Source: Paenibacillus sp. J2TS4 (lineage in GTDB: Bacteria > Bacillota > Bacilli > Paenibacillales > NBRC-103111). Taken from it: 64,000 nucleotides of DNA. This document shows, piece after piece, positions 7,845 through 15,692 of this stretch; within the stretch, counting starts at the first letter, position 1, and every line of letters begins with the position of its first letter. The notes beneath the pieces are model-generated. The model had not been told where the DNA came from. It saw only the letters and a program-made list of their open reading frames with translations, and searched no databases. A program made the position numbers and the translations under genes. The stretch covers positions 1-64,000 of the forward strand of contig NZ_BOSH01000007.1 of NCBI RefSeq assembly GCF_018403245.1, given 5' to 3'.

Positions 7845-7935
7845 GGGTCGGCGTCTAAACCTTCCTCTAATCGCGGTCGAGCTTCCTGACTTTGCTTCGA
7901 TAAAGGTTTATACAGTACTTTGCGGGGAGCCCCGA
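7845..7935 (+). repeat. Diverged repeat D relative plus CGGGG-rich segment
   Basis: The segment AATCGCGGTCGAGC, followed by CTTCGATAAAGG, aligns loosely with the repeat D copies at 3.15 and 33.67 kb. The adjoining TACTTTGCGGGGAGCCCCGA resembles the extra segment inside the repeat B copy at 60.9 kb. No gene is supported in 7701-7952. Confidence 0.4.
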
Positions 7936-7952
7936 AACTTATAAATTCTATC

Positions 7953-7984
7953 AAAAAAGCCCGATTGCCAGGCCAAACGGGCTT
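7953..7984 (-). terminator. Intrinsic terminator of cdaS
   Basis: Inverted repeat AAGCCCG / CGGGCTT (7957-7963 with 7978-7984). On the minus strand it is followed by a T-run (TTTTTTG). It lies directly after the cdaS stop. Confidence 0.8.
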
Positions 7985-7988
7985 GTTA

Positions 7989-8618
7989 TTATAGGCTGAT
8001 TACCGGATACAGTTGGCCTTTATAAGCAAACGAAGAGCGGCCGGTTTCTTCGGAGACGACCAACACGATCGCATCCGTCCTCTCCGATAAGCCGATCGCG
8101 GCCCGATGCCGGGTTCCGAGCTTGCGTTCGCCGATGATCGCTTTGGAAAGAGGCAGCACATTGGCGGCAGAAACAATCTCATTCGCGCGAATGAGAACGG
8201 CGCCGTCATGCAGCGGATTGCCTGGGTAAAAAATCGACTCCAGAAGCGGATACGTAATGGAGGCTCCGATCGGTGTCCCCGGTTGAATCAGCGCATCCAA
8301 CGCCTCTCTGCGTTCGACGGCAATCAGGGCACCATGCCTCCGTTCCGATAGGTGCCGTATACAGATGGATAAATCGGCATATTTATCCGTGAATGGGGCC
8401 AGGTAGCAGTTCAAATAGAAGGTCGCCGCTTTGGACTCGAGAAGCGTTAGCCGTTCCTTAATCGTTTCGATTCGGCCCAGAACGCATTGGTCTTCGTTAT
8501 GAAGCACTTCCAGACTTCCTTCAATTTCGCCAATCATTTTCTGCAAATCGATTTTCAGCTGCTCTTTTAACGGAGAAAAATCGCAGTCCGCTTGTGGACT
8601 CCTAATCCCGGTGGTCAC
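7989..8618 (-). CDS. cdaS: Sporulation-type diadenylate cyclase CdaS
   Basis: A 209-residue diadenylate cyclase that makes c-di-AMP from two ATP. The DAC domain carries both catalytic signatures: DGA at residues 138-140 (NPLHDGAVLIR) and RHR at 170-172 (GTRHRAA). The N-terminal 60-70 residues are predicted to form two helices, as in B. subtilis YojJ/CdaS (207 residues), where they restrain activity; no transmembrane segments or DNA-binding domain are present, which separates it from CdaA and DisA. The start is a GTG with AAGGG upstream. CdaS acts in the forespore; here it sits near other spore genes. Confidence 0.88.
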   Translation of the reverse strand: MTTGIRSPQADCDFSPLKEQLKIDLQKMIGEIEGSLEVLHNEDQCVLGRIETIKERLTLLESKAATFYLNCYLAPFTDKYADLSICIRHLSERRHGALIAVERREALDALIQPGTPIGASITYPLLESIFYPGNPLHDGAVLIRANEIVSAANVLPLSKAIIGERKLGTRHRAAIGLSERTDAIVLVVSEETGRSSFAYKGQLYPVISL

Positions 8619-8734
8619 CTAGATCACATCCCTTAAGTTCAACCTTTTTTATGACAGTATGACCGTTTACGATCCTCCGCATTCAACTCCCGTCCCAACG
8701 ACCGCCACCTCTCATTTGTCTGGTTATGGATGGC

Positions 8735-9517
8735 TTATCGTTTTTTGGGAAATAAAGCATAATTTACTTCTGTGGGAACTTCAATCCATGTCATTCTCAG
8801 CCCTTCCGGACCCGCTTTGACAGTTATTCTGCCTGGCTCCTCCGTCTGGACGACGACATAATCTTTAGGTTGAAACCTGCTTTCTGTATCCGTCTCCCAA
8901 ACGCACGACCCATAGCCGCGAATAGCCAGGCCGGACAACGCCCTTTTATTAGACAGGCTAATTTCATGAACCGAATGGGGGCTCATCTCGACGTCCCACA
9001 TTTTAGCGTCGGCCACAATGGTAATCGGCGATCCTTCACCGATGATCGTCTTAACCCTCACCCCGTTGCGTTCCGCTACCGGAAACTGTTCATTGTCATA
9101 CTGATGGTATTCGGGAGTTCTGCCCAGCGCTTTCCGCATTTCCGGCTCAAACCAGATTTGAAATACTTCGCCGTCCGGACCTGTAAATCTCTCATTATGA
9201 TAAACTCCCGATCCTGCTTGAATAAGCTGTGCTCCCCCGGGACCGACCAAGCTGTCCGTTCCTAACGAATCCCCGTGATGGGCTTCACCCTGAATCACGT
9301 AAGTCAAAATTTCAAACGCCTGATGGGGGTGTGACGGAATAGAGCCTTCCTTTTTAGTATGAGCCCAGGCCCAATAGAACAACGGACCGATTCGCTGAAC
9401 GACCGCTCCATCCCCCCTAAAGCCGATCGGCTTTTGCTCCACAATAGCCCCGCCATCAAATGCCCCCGTTCCTTGCATTGACGGGGGATAAATTTGAATA
9501 TCCGCACTTGCCGGCAT
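8735..9517 (-). CDS. Pirin family protein
   Basis: A 260-residue bicupin of the pirin family. The N-terminal cupin has the metal-site pattern SHPHQAFEILTYVIQGEAHH and a later YHNERF segment with the third histidine region. Bacterial pirins include quercetin dioxygenases and redox-linked proteins; the substrate cannot be told from sequence. AGGAGG precedes the ATG at normal distance. It is a single-gene unit on the minus strand. Confidence 0.88.
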   Translation of the reverse strand: MPASADIQIYPPSMQGTGAFDGGAIVEQKPIGFRGDGAVVQRIGPLFYWAWAHTKKEGSIPSHPHQAFEILTYVIQGEAHHGDSLGTDSLVGPGGAQLIQAGSGVYHNERFTGPDGEVFQIWFEPEMRKALGRTPEYHQYDNEQFPVAERNGVRVKTIIGEGSPITIVADAKMWDVEMSPHSVHEISLSNKRALSGLAIRGYGSCVWETDTESRFQPKDYVVVQTEEPGRITVKAGPEGLRMTWIEVPTEVNYALFPKKR

Positions 9518-9655
9518 CTTTAGCCCTCCTAAATTAAATATTTATAACTAACATAATTATAGCAGATATATTTATATAACTGTAGGTTTGAAAAATGGAG
9601 AGAGACCCCGCTCCATCGGTTTCGTTATATGAGATGTAGGTTCATGGGATGGCGG

Positions 9656-10204
9656 CTATTGATCTTGGCCAAGCTTATGTAGGGGATTCGTTGAAGGTGG
9701 TGCAGCATTGTGAAATCTGATAATGGAGAAATAATCTACACTGGAATTCAGGATAGCGTTTCTCAGAGGGTACAAATTGGGGGTAAACCGTAGCTCAACA
9801 CCTAGCTCAGCCACTTTGTTCTGTAAGCTATCCATGCGCTCCACAGCTGCGGGAGCGACTGTCCGGCGGGAGATATAATAACCTGCAAAAGGTTCATAAA
9901 GCTCAAAATCTTCTTCAGAAAAAACATATTTAAAGAGAACTGTGTTCTGTATCGTTTGCAGCCAGCCGTTTTCCACGGCAATAATGATATCCGCCGCCGT
10001 TTGTCCGAAAAAACGTTCTTCATCCTCTATGCTCATCTTATCCGATCTCCGATAAATTACCCGGGGACAGTCTCTTGGGAAAAAATAATTAACGGCATGG
10101 TCTTCGTCTATTGCCCATACAACGGCCGGCATATCCGGCCGATTTTGTTTGATTCTCGGAATAAACAACTCGATATCCGCTTCTTCGCTGAAATGATAAA
10201 GCAA
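9656..10204 (-). CDS. DUF6886 family protein
   Basis: A 182-residue cytoplasmic protein of unknown function. It starts with LYHFSEEADIELFIPR and contains VVWAIDEDHAVNYFFPRDCPR, which I recognise as the pattern of the DUF6886 family. The frame opens 8 codons earlier with TTG, but AAAGGAGG lies inside that extension, 7 bp before a second TTG at 10204, so the second TTG is the likely start. Residues around 90-125 are less conserved in feel, and no catalytic motif is obvious. Confidence 0.75.
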   Translation of the reverse strand: MLYHFSEEADIELFIPRIKQNRPDMPAVVWAIDEDHAVNYFFPRDCPRVIYRRSDKMSIEDEERFFGQTAADIIIAVENGWLQTIQNTVLFKYVFSEEDFELYEPFAGYYISRRTVAPAAVERMDSLQNKVAELGVELRFTPNLYPLRNAILNSSVDYFSIIRFHNAAPPSTNPLHKLGQDQ

Positions 10205-10285
10205 AAGCTTGCCTCCTTTTGTTTGCAACTTGATTTCCTTTCTCTAAAAACAGTGATTTCCCTTGTCATTCAACTTTAAGAATTT

Positions 10286-10309
10286 AGAAAAAAAAGCTGC
10301 CGAAGCAGC
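10286..10309 (-). terminator. Intrinsic terminator of stalk-domain gene
   Basis: GCTGC-CGAA-GCAGC (10296-10309); on the minus strand this is a 5-bp stem with a TTCG loop followed by eight T. It ends the transcript of the gene at 10357-11016. Confidence 0.85.
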
Positions 10310-10356
10310 CATAAATAAAATTTTCAAGTTATTCATTAGATTAAACCTGAAGGGAA

Positions 10357-11016
10357 TTATTTGTAATAGGACGTGGTCAGAGGAATGATAAAACCACCCT
10401 CGCCAGTCGTATCGATCTCCATGTACACTTCAGAAATACCGCCAATATCGGCTTCAATCGTTTTCATTCCATCCTCAATGGTTACCTTCTCCTCCTTGAG
10501 AAGCTTAAGTGAGCCACTTTCATAGATACTGACTTTGATTTCTTTGTTCAGTGCCGCTGCCTGCAAGTATAATTTCTGATACTTTTTGTCAGGGTATAGC
10601 ATCAGGCTGGCGCCCCCTGTGTTGTAAAAAACATCTTTATAGTTCTTGTTCTTATAGGTAGTATGGCTGGGATCCGATGTTACATAAGTATTGCCATATT
10701 TTTCAGCCGCGATGGAAATCCCGTCCATCTTCTCCCCGAGCAGTACAGTTGAGGTTTCCCCATCATAATCTACCGCTACCTTCAGCGCATTGGCAATCGC
10801 CCGCACTGGCAAATATGTATTCCCCTCATACGTAATTGGCAGAATGGCATTCCCCTGCTCATCATTCAGTTGTGCAGGCACCCCGTCAACCTTGACCGTC
10901 AAAGTGTGATTCAAATACGCTTGGATCGTTTCCAGGTTTGCCCCCGCGTAGGCACCTACACTCGCTCCCAGCAGCAAAGATACTCCGGCGACCGAGGCGA
11001 TTAATTTCTTTTTCAT
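10357..11016 (-). CDS. Secreted copper-amine-oxidase-type stalk domain protein
   Basis: A 219-residue exported protein. It has a Sec signal peptide (MKKKLIASVAGVSLLLGASVGAYA) and a stalk domain of the copper amine oxidase N-terminal type (TYLPVRAIANALKVAVDYDG), then a C-terminal beta-rich region without recognised family. The ATG at 11016 follows GAGGAGG at 6 bp; the frame is open 5 codons further upstream. Stalk domains are abundant in Paenibacillus cell-surface proteins and usually carry no enzyme activity. Confidence 0.82.
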   Translation of the reverse strand: MKKKLIASVAGVSLLLGASVGAYAGANLETIQAYLNHTLTVKVDGVPAQLNDEQGNAILPITYEGNTYLPVRAIANALKVAVDYDGETSTVLLGEKMDGISIAAEKYGNTYVTSDPSHTTYKNKNYKDVFYNTGGASLMLYPDKKYQKLYLQAAALNKEIKVSIYESGSLKLLKEEKVTIEDGMKTIEADIGGISEVYMEIDTTGEGGFIIPLTTSYYK

Positions 11017-11145
11017 AAAATTCCTCCTCATTGATTCAAATGGACCCTGAACACCCCGTAATACGTCTTCAGAATAATAAAAGTTTCGTTTTTACGGTTT
11101 ATAAAAGTATTATTTCTTCGCATGACTGATTGAAAGGCTCCAGAC

Positions 11146-11754
11146 CTAAATTTCCGTTGGAAGGTGGTGAAAATACATGTCTAAACCATCGGTATTATCC
11201 TTTAAACACTGCATGGTTTTGGGATTAGGATTGACGTAGATCGTAGGGTAATCGACTTCGTCGTATTGCTCTCGCACCGGAAAAGCCAGCTTTTCTTCCT
11301 CAGTCGAGAACTGAGCATTAACACCCTCCTTATTTCCTCGCGAGTCGAGGCGAATCCACTTCTGCAGGCTGGATAAGTATACGGCATTCAAGGCATGAAT
11401 ACAGTACCCCGTCTCCGGCTCATCCCCAATGGTCAGCCGTTGATAGCAAAATCCTGCAGGAATGCCAAAGGAACGAAGAAGTGCGGCTAGCAAGTTGGAT
11501 TTGGCGTAGCAAATCCCTTCTTTGAATACGAGGACCTCCGAAGCCTTCCGGGTAATTCGGGGGCTCTGAATATCCCTGGAATGGGCTATTTTATCACGCA
11601 CAAATTCAAAGATTTCTTTAACCAGATCTAATTCGGGCAACGACCGGTGAGCCCATAGCGCTGTCTGCTCCCTTATTACCAAATGATCAAAATCGATTTC
11701 TTCCGTTTCTTGTAAATAGTCAGACAAATTAACCGATTCGCATAGTAATTTCAA
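11146..11754 (-). CDS. Transglutaminase-like cysteine protease superfamily protein
   Basis: A 202-residue protein with a transglutaminase-like core. The catalytic triad is visible: Cys82 in KEGICYAKS, His120 in GYCIHALNAVY and Asp137 in WIRLDSRGNKEG. There is no signal peptide, so it is probably cytoplasmic. The start is TTG at 11754, with AAGGAGGAG 7 bp upstream; no ATG alternative is comparable. Members with this layout may be peptidases or amidases; the substrate is unknown. Confidence 0.82.
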   Translation of the reverse strand: MKLLCESVNLSDYLQETEEIDFDHLVIREQTALWAHRSLPELDLVKEIFEFVRDKIAHSRDIQSPRITRKASEVLVFKEGICYAKSNLLAALLRSFGIPAGFCYQRLTIGDEPETGYCIHALNAVYLSSLQKWIRLDSRGNKEGVNAQFSTEEEKLAFPVREQYDEVDYPTIYVNPNPKTMQCLKDNTDGLDMYFHHLPTEI

Positions 11755-11801
11755 AGCTCATCTCCTCCTTGCTTGTTTACCTCAAGGGTTTGATTATTTC
11801 T

Positions 11802-12692
11802 TTACATGATAACATGAAATTCATTAACCGATACAGCGGTTCCGGATATGTAAATATCCATCTGCTGTGGGGCAACCCTGCACACTTCTACCTTAACTCT
11901 GCCATCCCTGTTTATTTCCTGGCCTTGCTCGACTATAAACTCGGCCTTATGAAGTCCCGGCTTTATGTATGTTAAGTAATACGCCCCCATGACTCCGGAA
12001 GCCGTCCCTGTCACCGGATCTTCTACGGTGCCTGAATAAGGGGAAGAAAAATGCCTCGCATGCATCAACGCATTCTTGTCTATCGTCTCCAAGCTAAAAG
12101 GATGAAGCGATGCCCGTGAATTCTCGATTAATATATTAGGAAATGCGTCATTATTCGGGGTCATCCGCTTAAAGCTAACCAAGCTTTTCACAGGGATTAG
12201 CAGGGTCCAGATTCCGGTACTTCCGTACACGATTGGATATCTTGAGTCTAACTCACTTACCGATAAGCCTATAGAATGACACAGTCGTTCAACATCCCCA
12301 TGGAAGGATATGAATTGAGGGTTCTCTTGCTTCATCTTTATTCGGGTTTCATTGTTATCATTTATGATTTCAATCGGTAAAACGCCGACATTAGTCTCAA
12401 TATTGATAACATTATAAAGACCTGCCTTGCCCTCCTGCTTTAAGGCGAATAACGCAGCCACTGTCGCATGGCCGCACAGGTTGATTTCATGACCCGGGGT
12501 AAAATATTTCAACCTGAAATCCGCCGTATCAGAATCGAGAACAAAGGCCGTTGCGCTGAAGCCAGCCTGTCTAGCAATATTCTGCATATCCTTCTCAGCT
12601 AATCCGTCCGTATCCAGAACCACTCCTGCCGGATTGCCCTTATTAGGAATCGTAGAAAAAGCGTCGTAATGATAGACCTTCACTTCATTCAT
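11802..12692 (-). CDS. PhzF-family protein lacking the catalytic glutamate
   Basis: A 296-residue protein of the PhzF (phenazine biosynthesis-like isomerase) fold. It shows VYHYDAFSTIPNKGNPAGVV, FTPGHEINLCGHATVAA and EDPVTGTASGVMGAY, which are characteristic. In PhzF the acid-base glutamate sits in the motif SETAF; here the matching stretch is GFSATAFV with Ala47 (codon GCA), so the usual catalytic residue is absent. The protein may have another activity or be inactive. The ATG at 12692 follows a GGGGG site. Single-gene unit. Confidence 0.85.
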   Translation of the reverse strand: MNEVKVYHYDAFSTIPNKGNPAGVVLDTDGLAEKDMQNIARQAGFSATAFVLDSDTADFRLKYFTPGHEINLCGHATVAALFALKQEGKAGLYNVINIETNVGVLPIEIINDNNETRIKMKQENPQFISFHGDVERLCHSIGLSVSELDSRYPIVYGSTGIWTLLIPVKSLVSFKRMTPNNDAFPNILIENSRASLHPFSLETIDKNALMHARHFSSPYSGTVEDPVTGTASGVMGAYYLTYIKPGLHKAEFIVEQGQEINRDGRVKVEVCRVAPQQMDIYISGTAVSVNEFHVIM

Positions 12693-12745
12693 TTAAAAAT
12701 AACCCCCGTTAATGGAATCATATCGACGTATGATTAGGCTTCACC

Positions 12746-13081
12746 TTATTCCCCTTTTGCTTGATTTACAGCGTACTCGTACTCCTGTCTGCTCCATTTG
12801 ATTTTATTGAGCTCATCTTTCATCCAGAAGCTGTCCGTAAGATTAATGTCGTATACATTGGCAAGAGCGACTACATAATACAAAACATCGCTTAACTCTT
12901 CCTCAATCGTCCCTTTTATGGTGTCGTTATCTTTCATTCTAGCATTTTTTCTTATCACTTCCGATAATTCCCCTACTTCTTCTACCAGCTTCATAAAATA
13001 GGCCTGTCGATGTTCAGGCCTATGATCAAATCGACGGATATATTTTTGCAGACCTTCAATAGTCAGTTCCTTCGTCTCCAA
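12746..13081 (-). CDS. MazG-like nucleotide pyrophosphohydrolase
   Basis: An all-alpha NTP pyrophosphohydrolase of about 111 residues. The metal-binding ExxE and ExxD pattern is present in KLVEEVGELSEVI and IEEELSDVLYYVVALAN. Such enzymes cleave non-canonical nucleoside triphosphates. GGAGG precedes a CTG/TTG pair; I chose TTG at 13081. A longer TTG-initiated frame to 13126 would include that ribosome binding site and is unlikely. Its neighbour on the same strand (PhzF-like) is 50 bp downstream and could be co-transcribed. Confidence 0.82.
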   Translation of the reverse strand: METKELTIEGLQKYIRRFDHRPEHRQAYFMKLVEEVGELSEVIRKNARMKDNDTIKGTIEEELSDVLYYVVALANVYDINLTDSFWMKDELNKIKWSRQEYEYAVNQAKGE

Positions 13082-13271
13082 CAGGTTCTCGCCTCCATAA
13101 ATAGATTGGACAAGCCTTCTGATCAAATTCTAATCATTACTCTACAATACGGCAAAGAGTACGACAAACGTTTTTATATGAAATTGGAAAAGTAAATGAT
13201 AGGCTGTCCTCTTTATCTGCATCGCTTATTATCGACTGCGATACTACAAAAGTGCGAGTAGAAGGATAGCG

Positions 13272-13460
13272 TCTAACTGTATTTTATGTAGGTATATGGA
13301 AGCGAATGGGGAAAATGGACAAGACTAGATGGAAAAACTACATTTAAAACGGAGGTTTTTTGCTGATATCCTTCTTTTTGCACAAAATGGATGGAGGTTT
13401 TCCATTAGTTTTCGTTTTTAACCTCAAATGGAGCAAATTAGCTGCATGAAATCCACTTAG
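13272..13460. repeat. Palindrome array, class C, copy 1
   Basis: Four imperfect palindromes of the form CTA-ATGGAAAA-type lie about 52, 62 and 51 bp apart: near 13272 (CTAACTGTATTTTATGTAGG), 13324 (ACTAGATGGAAAAACTACAT), 13385 (ATGGAGGTTTTCCAT core) and 13438 (TTAGCTGCATGAAATCCACT). A sister array with better preserved units is at 49339-49529. The rest of the gap 13127-13527 holds nothing else I can support. Confidence 0.65.
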
Positions 13461-13527
13461 ATCCCCTAGCTGTGCGAAACGCGGAACCAACAGTTGTCCT
13501 ATTCTCGACCATTAGCCATCTATTAAT

Positions 13528-13560
13528 AAAACCGGGGAGAGTTTCCTCTTCCCGGTTTTT
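13528..13560. terminator. Long hairpin terminator
   Basis: AAAACCGGGGAGAG and CTCTTCCCGGTTTT form a 14-bp stem with a 4-nt loop. T-runs are present on both sides, so it can act in either direction; it most likely ends the minus-strand stalk-domain transcript from 13614-14834. Confidence 0.75.
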
Positions 13561-13567
13561 CATTAAT

Positions 13568-13660
13568 CTATCGGACTATGAGCACCGTCCGTGAATTATT
13601 ATCCCAGATTAGGTTATCGGACTATGAGAACCGTTTGCGAATTATTATCCCAGAATACTT
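13568..13660 (-). repeat. 46-bp tandem duplication of a gene's 3' end
   Basis: The last 14 or so codons of the 13614-14834 gene (13616-13657) are repeated 46 bp further downstream (13570-13611) with about four mismatches. The extra copy reads WDNNSRTVLIVR and a stop, but lies outside the ORF and in another frame. Confidence 0.8.
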
Positions 13661-14834
13661 CAGCGCCCAGAGCTTCACTGACAAAGCGGACAGGTACCAT
13701 CGTGTTGTTGTTGATAAGCTGCGCAGGAACGTTAAGCTTATTCTCCTGACCGTCGATGTAGGCTTTATCCGAACCGATCTGCAGCTTGATCTCCTTGCTT
13801 CCCCTAGTGGCCGTAACCGTCTGGGTTTCCTGATCCCATTCGATCCCTGCCCCCATAGCTTCAAAGATAGCTCTCATCGGCACAACTACGTTGCCTGCCA
13901 AATTAACGGGAGGCTGCTCGGTAGCCAATCCTTTGCCGTCAATCGTTACCAATGTCCCTCTTTTAACGATCTCTTGCTTTCCTGTTTCATCATAGAATTG
14001 AACGGCTACGCTGCTTGCATTGGTCTCTTTAATCTGCATTTTGAGATTGTACAGACGATTATCCATAGTAAAGTTTGTATTTGTCTGAATCGCCAATTCC
14101 TTGCCGTCCCCTGTATAAGGGGTTACTCTGGCACTTATCCTTTGTGATTTCCCTCCATTTTTAACAACGGAGGTCAATACAATCTTTCCGTCTTTAATAT
14201 AGGTTCCATATTCGACCAAATAAGTTTGATCATCGGTAAGTACTGTGAACTTAACGTCATTAATTTCATTAACGGCATCCAGCTTAATTTTAAAAATCGA
14301 GGTGCGTTTGTCCATAACAAAATTAGTGGTCCCTCTTACTTCTACAACCTTGCCGTTAGTGTTCGTTCCCGTAGCGACAACATTAATGACCTGAGAATTT
14401 TTCCCGTTTTTAACCGCTATAATGCCTTCCAAATGGTCCGTATGAGCTACCGTCGTTTCCTTCAAAACTTTATAAGGCTCTTCAATCGGACCCAAGGCTT
14501 CGATGTCGACCTTAGTCAACTCTTCTCCATGGTCCATAGTCAATTGGAATACTTTAGTGTGTCCCCCCATGATAAACTCATCTTGCTTTTGGATTTCAAT
14601 AATTTCACCGAATTGGTTGTAACCGGTGACCAACAGCGAGACGACTTCGCTGGATTCGACTCGTACGTCCGCGGTTACTTTCATTTTGCCATCAATGACT
14701 TTATGCTCAGAACGCAGCAGCTCGATATTTCTGCCCGAGTTTGCAGACGTTGGAGCTGGTGTCACCAGACTGAATATGATCGCTAATGCAACGAACAGCC
14801 CCAACAAAGAACGCATACTTTTGGATAAACTCAT
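13614..14834 (-). CDS. Secreted stalk-domain (copper amine oxidase N-terminal-like) protein
   Basis: A 406-residue exported protein. A signal peptide (about residues 1-31, ending PAPTSANS) precedes a beta-rich region of repeated units of about 90 residues (for example FIMGGHTKVFQL, FVMDKRTSIFKI and FTMDNRLYNLKM, each after a GTxTNGK/GYNQFGE-type segment). The C-terminus is a stalk domain pair (VVPMRAIFEAMGAGIEWD and MVPVRFVSEALGAEVFWD). The ATG at 14834 follows GAGGAGG at 10 bp. The internal repeats suggest a surface or matrix protein. Its 3' end is duplicated downstream. Confidence 0.85.
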   Translation of the reverse strand: MSLSKSMRSLLGLFVALAIIFSLVTPAPTSANSGRNIELLRSEHKVIDGKMKVTADVRVESSEVVSLLVTGYNQFGEIIEIQKQDEFIMGGHTKVFQLTMDHGEELTKVDIEALGPIEEPYKVLKETTVAHTDHLEGIIAVKNGKNSQVINVVATGTNTNGKVVEVRGTTNFVMDKRTSIFKIKLDAVNEINDVKFTVLTDDQTYLVEYGTYIKDGKIVLTSVVKNGGKSQRISARVTPYTGDGKELAIQTNTNFTMDNRLYNLKMQIKETNASSVAVQFYDETGKQEIVKRGTLVTIDGKGLATEQPPVNLAGNVVVPMRAIFEAMGAGIEWDQETQTVTATRGSKEIKLQIGSDKAYIDGQENKLNVPAQLINNNTMVPVRFVSEALGAEVFWDNNSQTVLIVR

Positions 14835-14930
14835 TTTCTTGTATCCTCCTCTTTTCCAATCAGTGCCCTTAAGCATTCGATTAATAAGTTAACGCAAAGC
14901 TTTCAGGAATGTAAATAGAAAAGAAGGCCC

Positions 14931-14976
14931 AAAAAAAGAAGGGCCGGCTCCCATTAGTTGATAACGGAGCCGCCCC
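14931..14976 (-). terminator. Intrinsic terminator of marR gene
   Basis: GGCTCC (14946-14951) pairs with GGAGCC (14966-14971). On the minus strand the stem is followed by CCCTTCTTTTTTT. It lies 170 bp beyond the MarR gene and is the first terminator in that direction. Confidence 0.65.
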
Positions 14977-15145
14977 CTCTTCCTTTGAATGGTAAAAAAA
15001 GGTTGTCAACTGAAATATATCGGAGTTATATAGGCTGAAATCCCTGCTTCGATCTGAAAAGCAGGCATTCAGACATGGTAAAATAGACCTGCATAATGCA
15101 GGCCTCGAGCTTGATTCCAGTAGCACACGGATTGATTCAGCGGAT

Positions 15146-15592
15146 TTAATGATTGTCCAGGGACAAGCCCAGCTTCTTGAGCAGTTGGATCATTTGCTGC
15201 TGTTCTTCAGGGTTCAAGCTGCTGAAGGTCTCTTTAATCGCCTTCCGGTGCTTTGGAAAAATATCATCCATCCGCGCCCGGCCCTCCTCCGTAATGGAAG
15301 CATAAATGATCCGGCGATCTTCCTTGCATTGCTTGCGGATAAGCAGTTTTTTCTTTTCCAGTTGATCTACGACATAGGTCATGCTTCCGCTGGTCAGTAA
15401 AATTTTTTTGCCGATATTTTGAATGGGCTGATCTCCTTTATGATAAAGCAGCTCGAGAACGGCAAATTCCGTCGGATTCAATCCGTAGCTTTTAATATCC
15501 TCCTTGATCCGGTCGGTTACCGCCCGGTTAGCCCGGGAGAATACAACAAATAATTTTAACGACAGCTCTTGCTCGTTCAGAACGGGTTCCAT
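15146..15592 (-). CDS. MarR-family transcriptional regulator
   Basis: A 148-residue winged-helix regulator. It shows the family layout: N-terminal dimerisation helices, LNPTEFAVLELLYHKGDQPIQNIGKKILLTSGSMTYVVDQLEKKKLL recognition region, then the wing CKEDRRIIYASITEEGR. The N-terminal part (SRANRAVTDRIKEDIKSYGLNPTEF) is close to the OhrR/MgrA-type subgroup, but no clear sensing cysteine is evident there. The ATG follows AGGGAAGG. The target genes are unknown; no divergent partner is adjacent. Confidence 0.88.
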   Translation of the reverse strand: MEPVLNEQELSLKLFVVFSRANRAVTDRIKEDIKSYGLNPTEFAVLELLYHKGDQPIQNIGKKILLTSGSMTYVVDQLEKKKLLIRKQCKEDRRIIYASITEEGRARMDDIFPKHRKAIKETFSSLNPEEQQQMIQLLKKLGLSLDNH

Positions 15593-15692
15593 ATGTTAAT
15601 ACCTTCCCTGTTAAATACCTTGAATATAAGATAATATTAATTGTCCTTCCATGTAGTTGTCAACTTCACCTGCCTCACCTCCCCTCACAAGG

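Noticed and set aside
7733..7954. 73-codon minus-strand frame downstream of cdaS
   Set aside because: It lies behind the cdaS terminator over a repeat-like segment and has no start site support.
13578..14147. 189-codon plus-strand frame
   Set aside because: Antisense to the stalk-domain gene; the latter has a signal peptide, known domain and ribosome binding site.
14881..15126. 81-codon minus-strand frame upstream of the stalk-domain gene
   Set aside because: It runs through the marR terminator hairpin and has no coding features.
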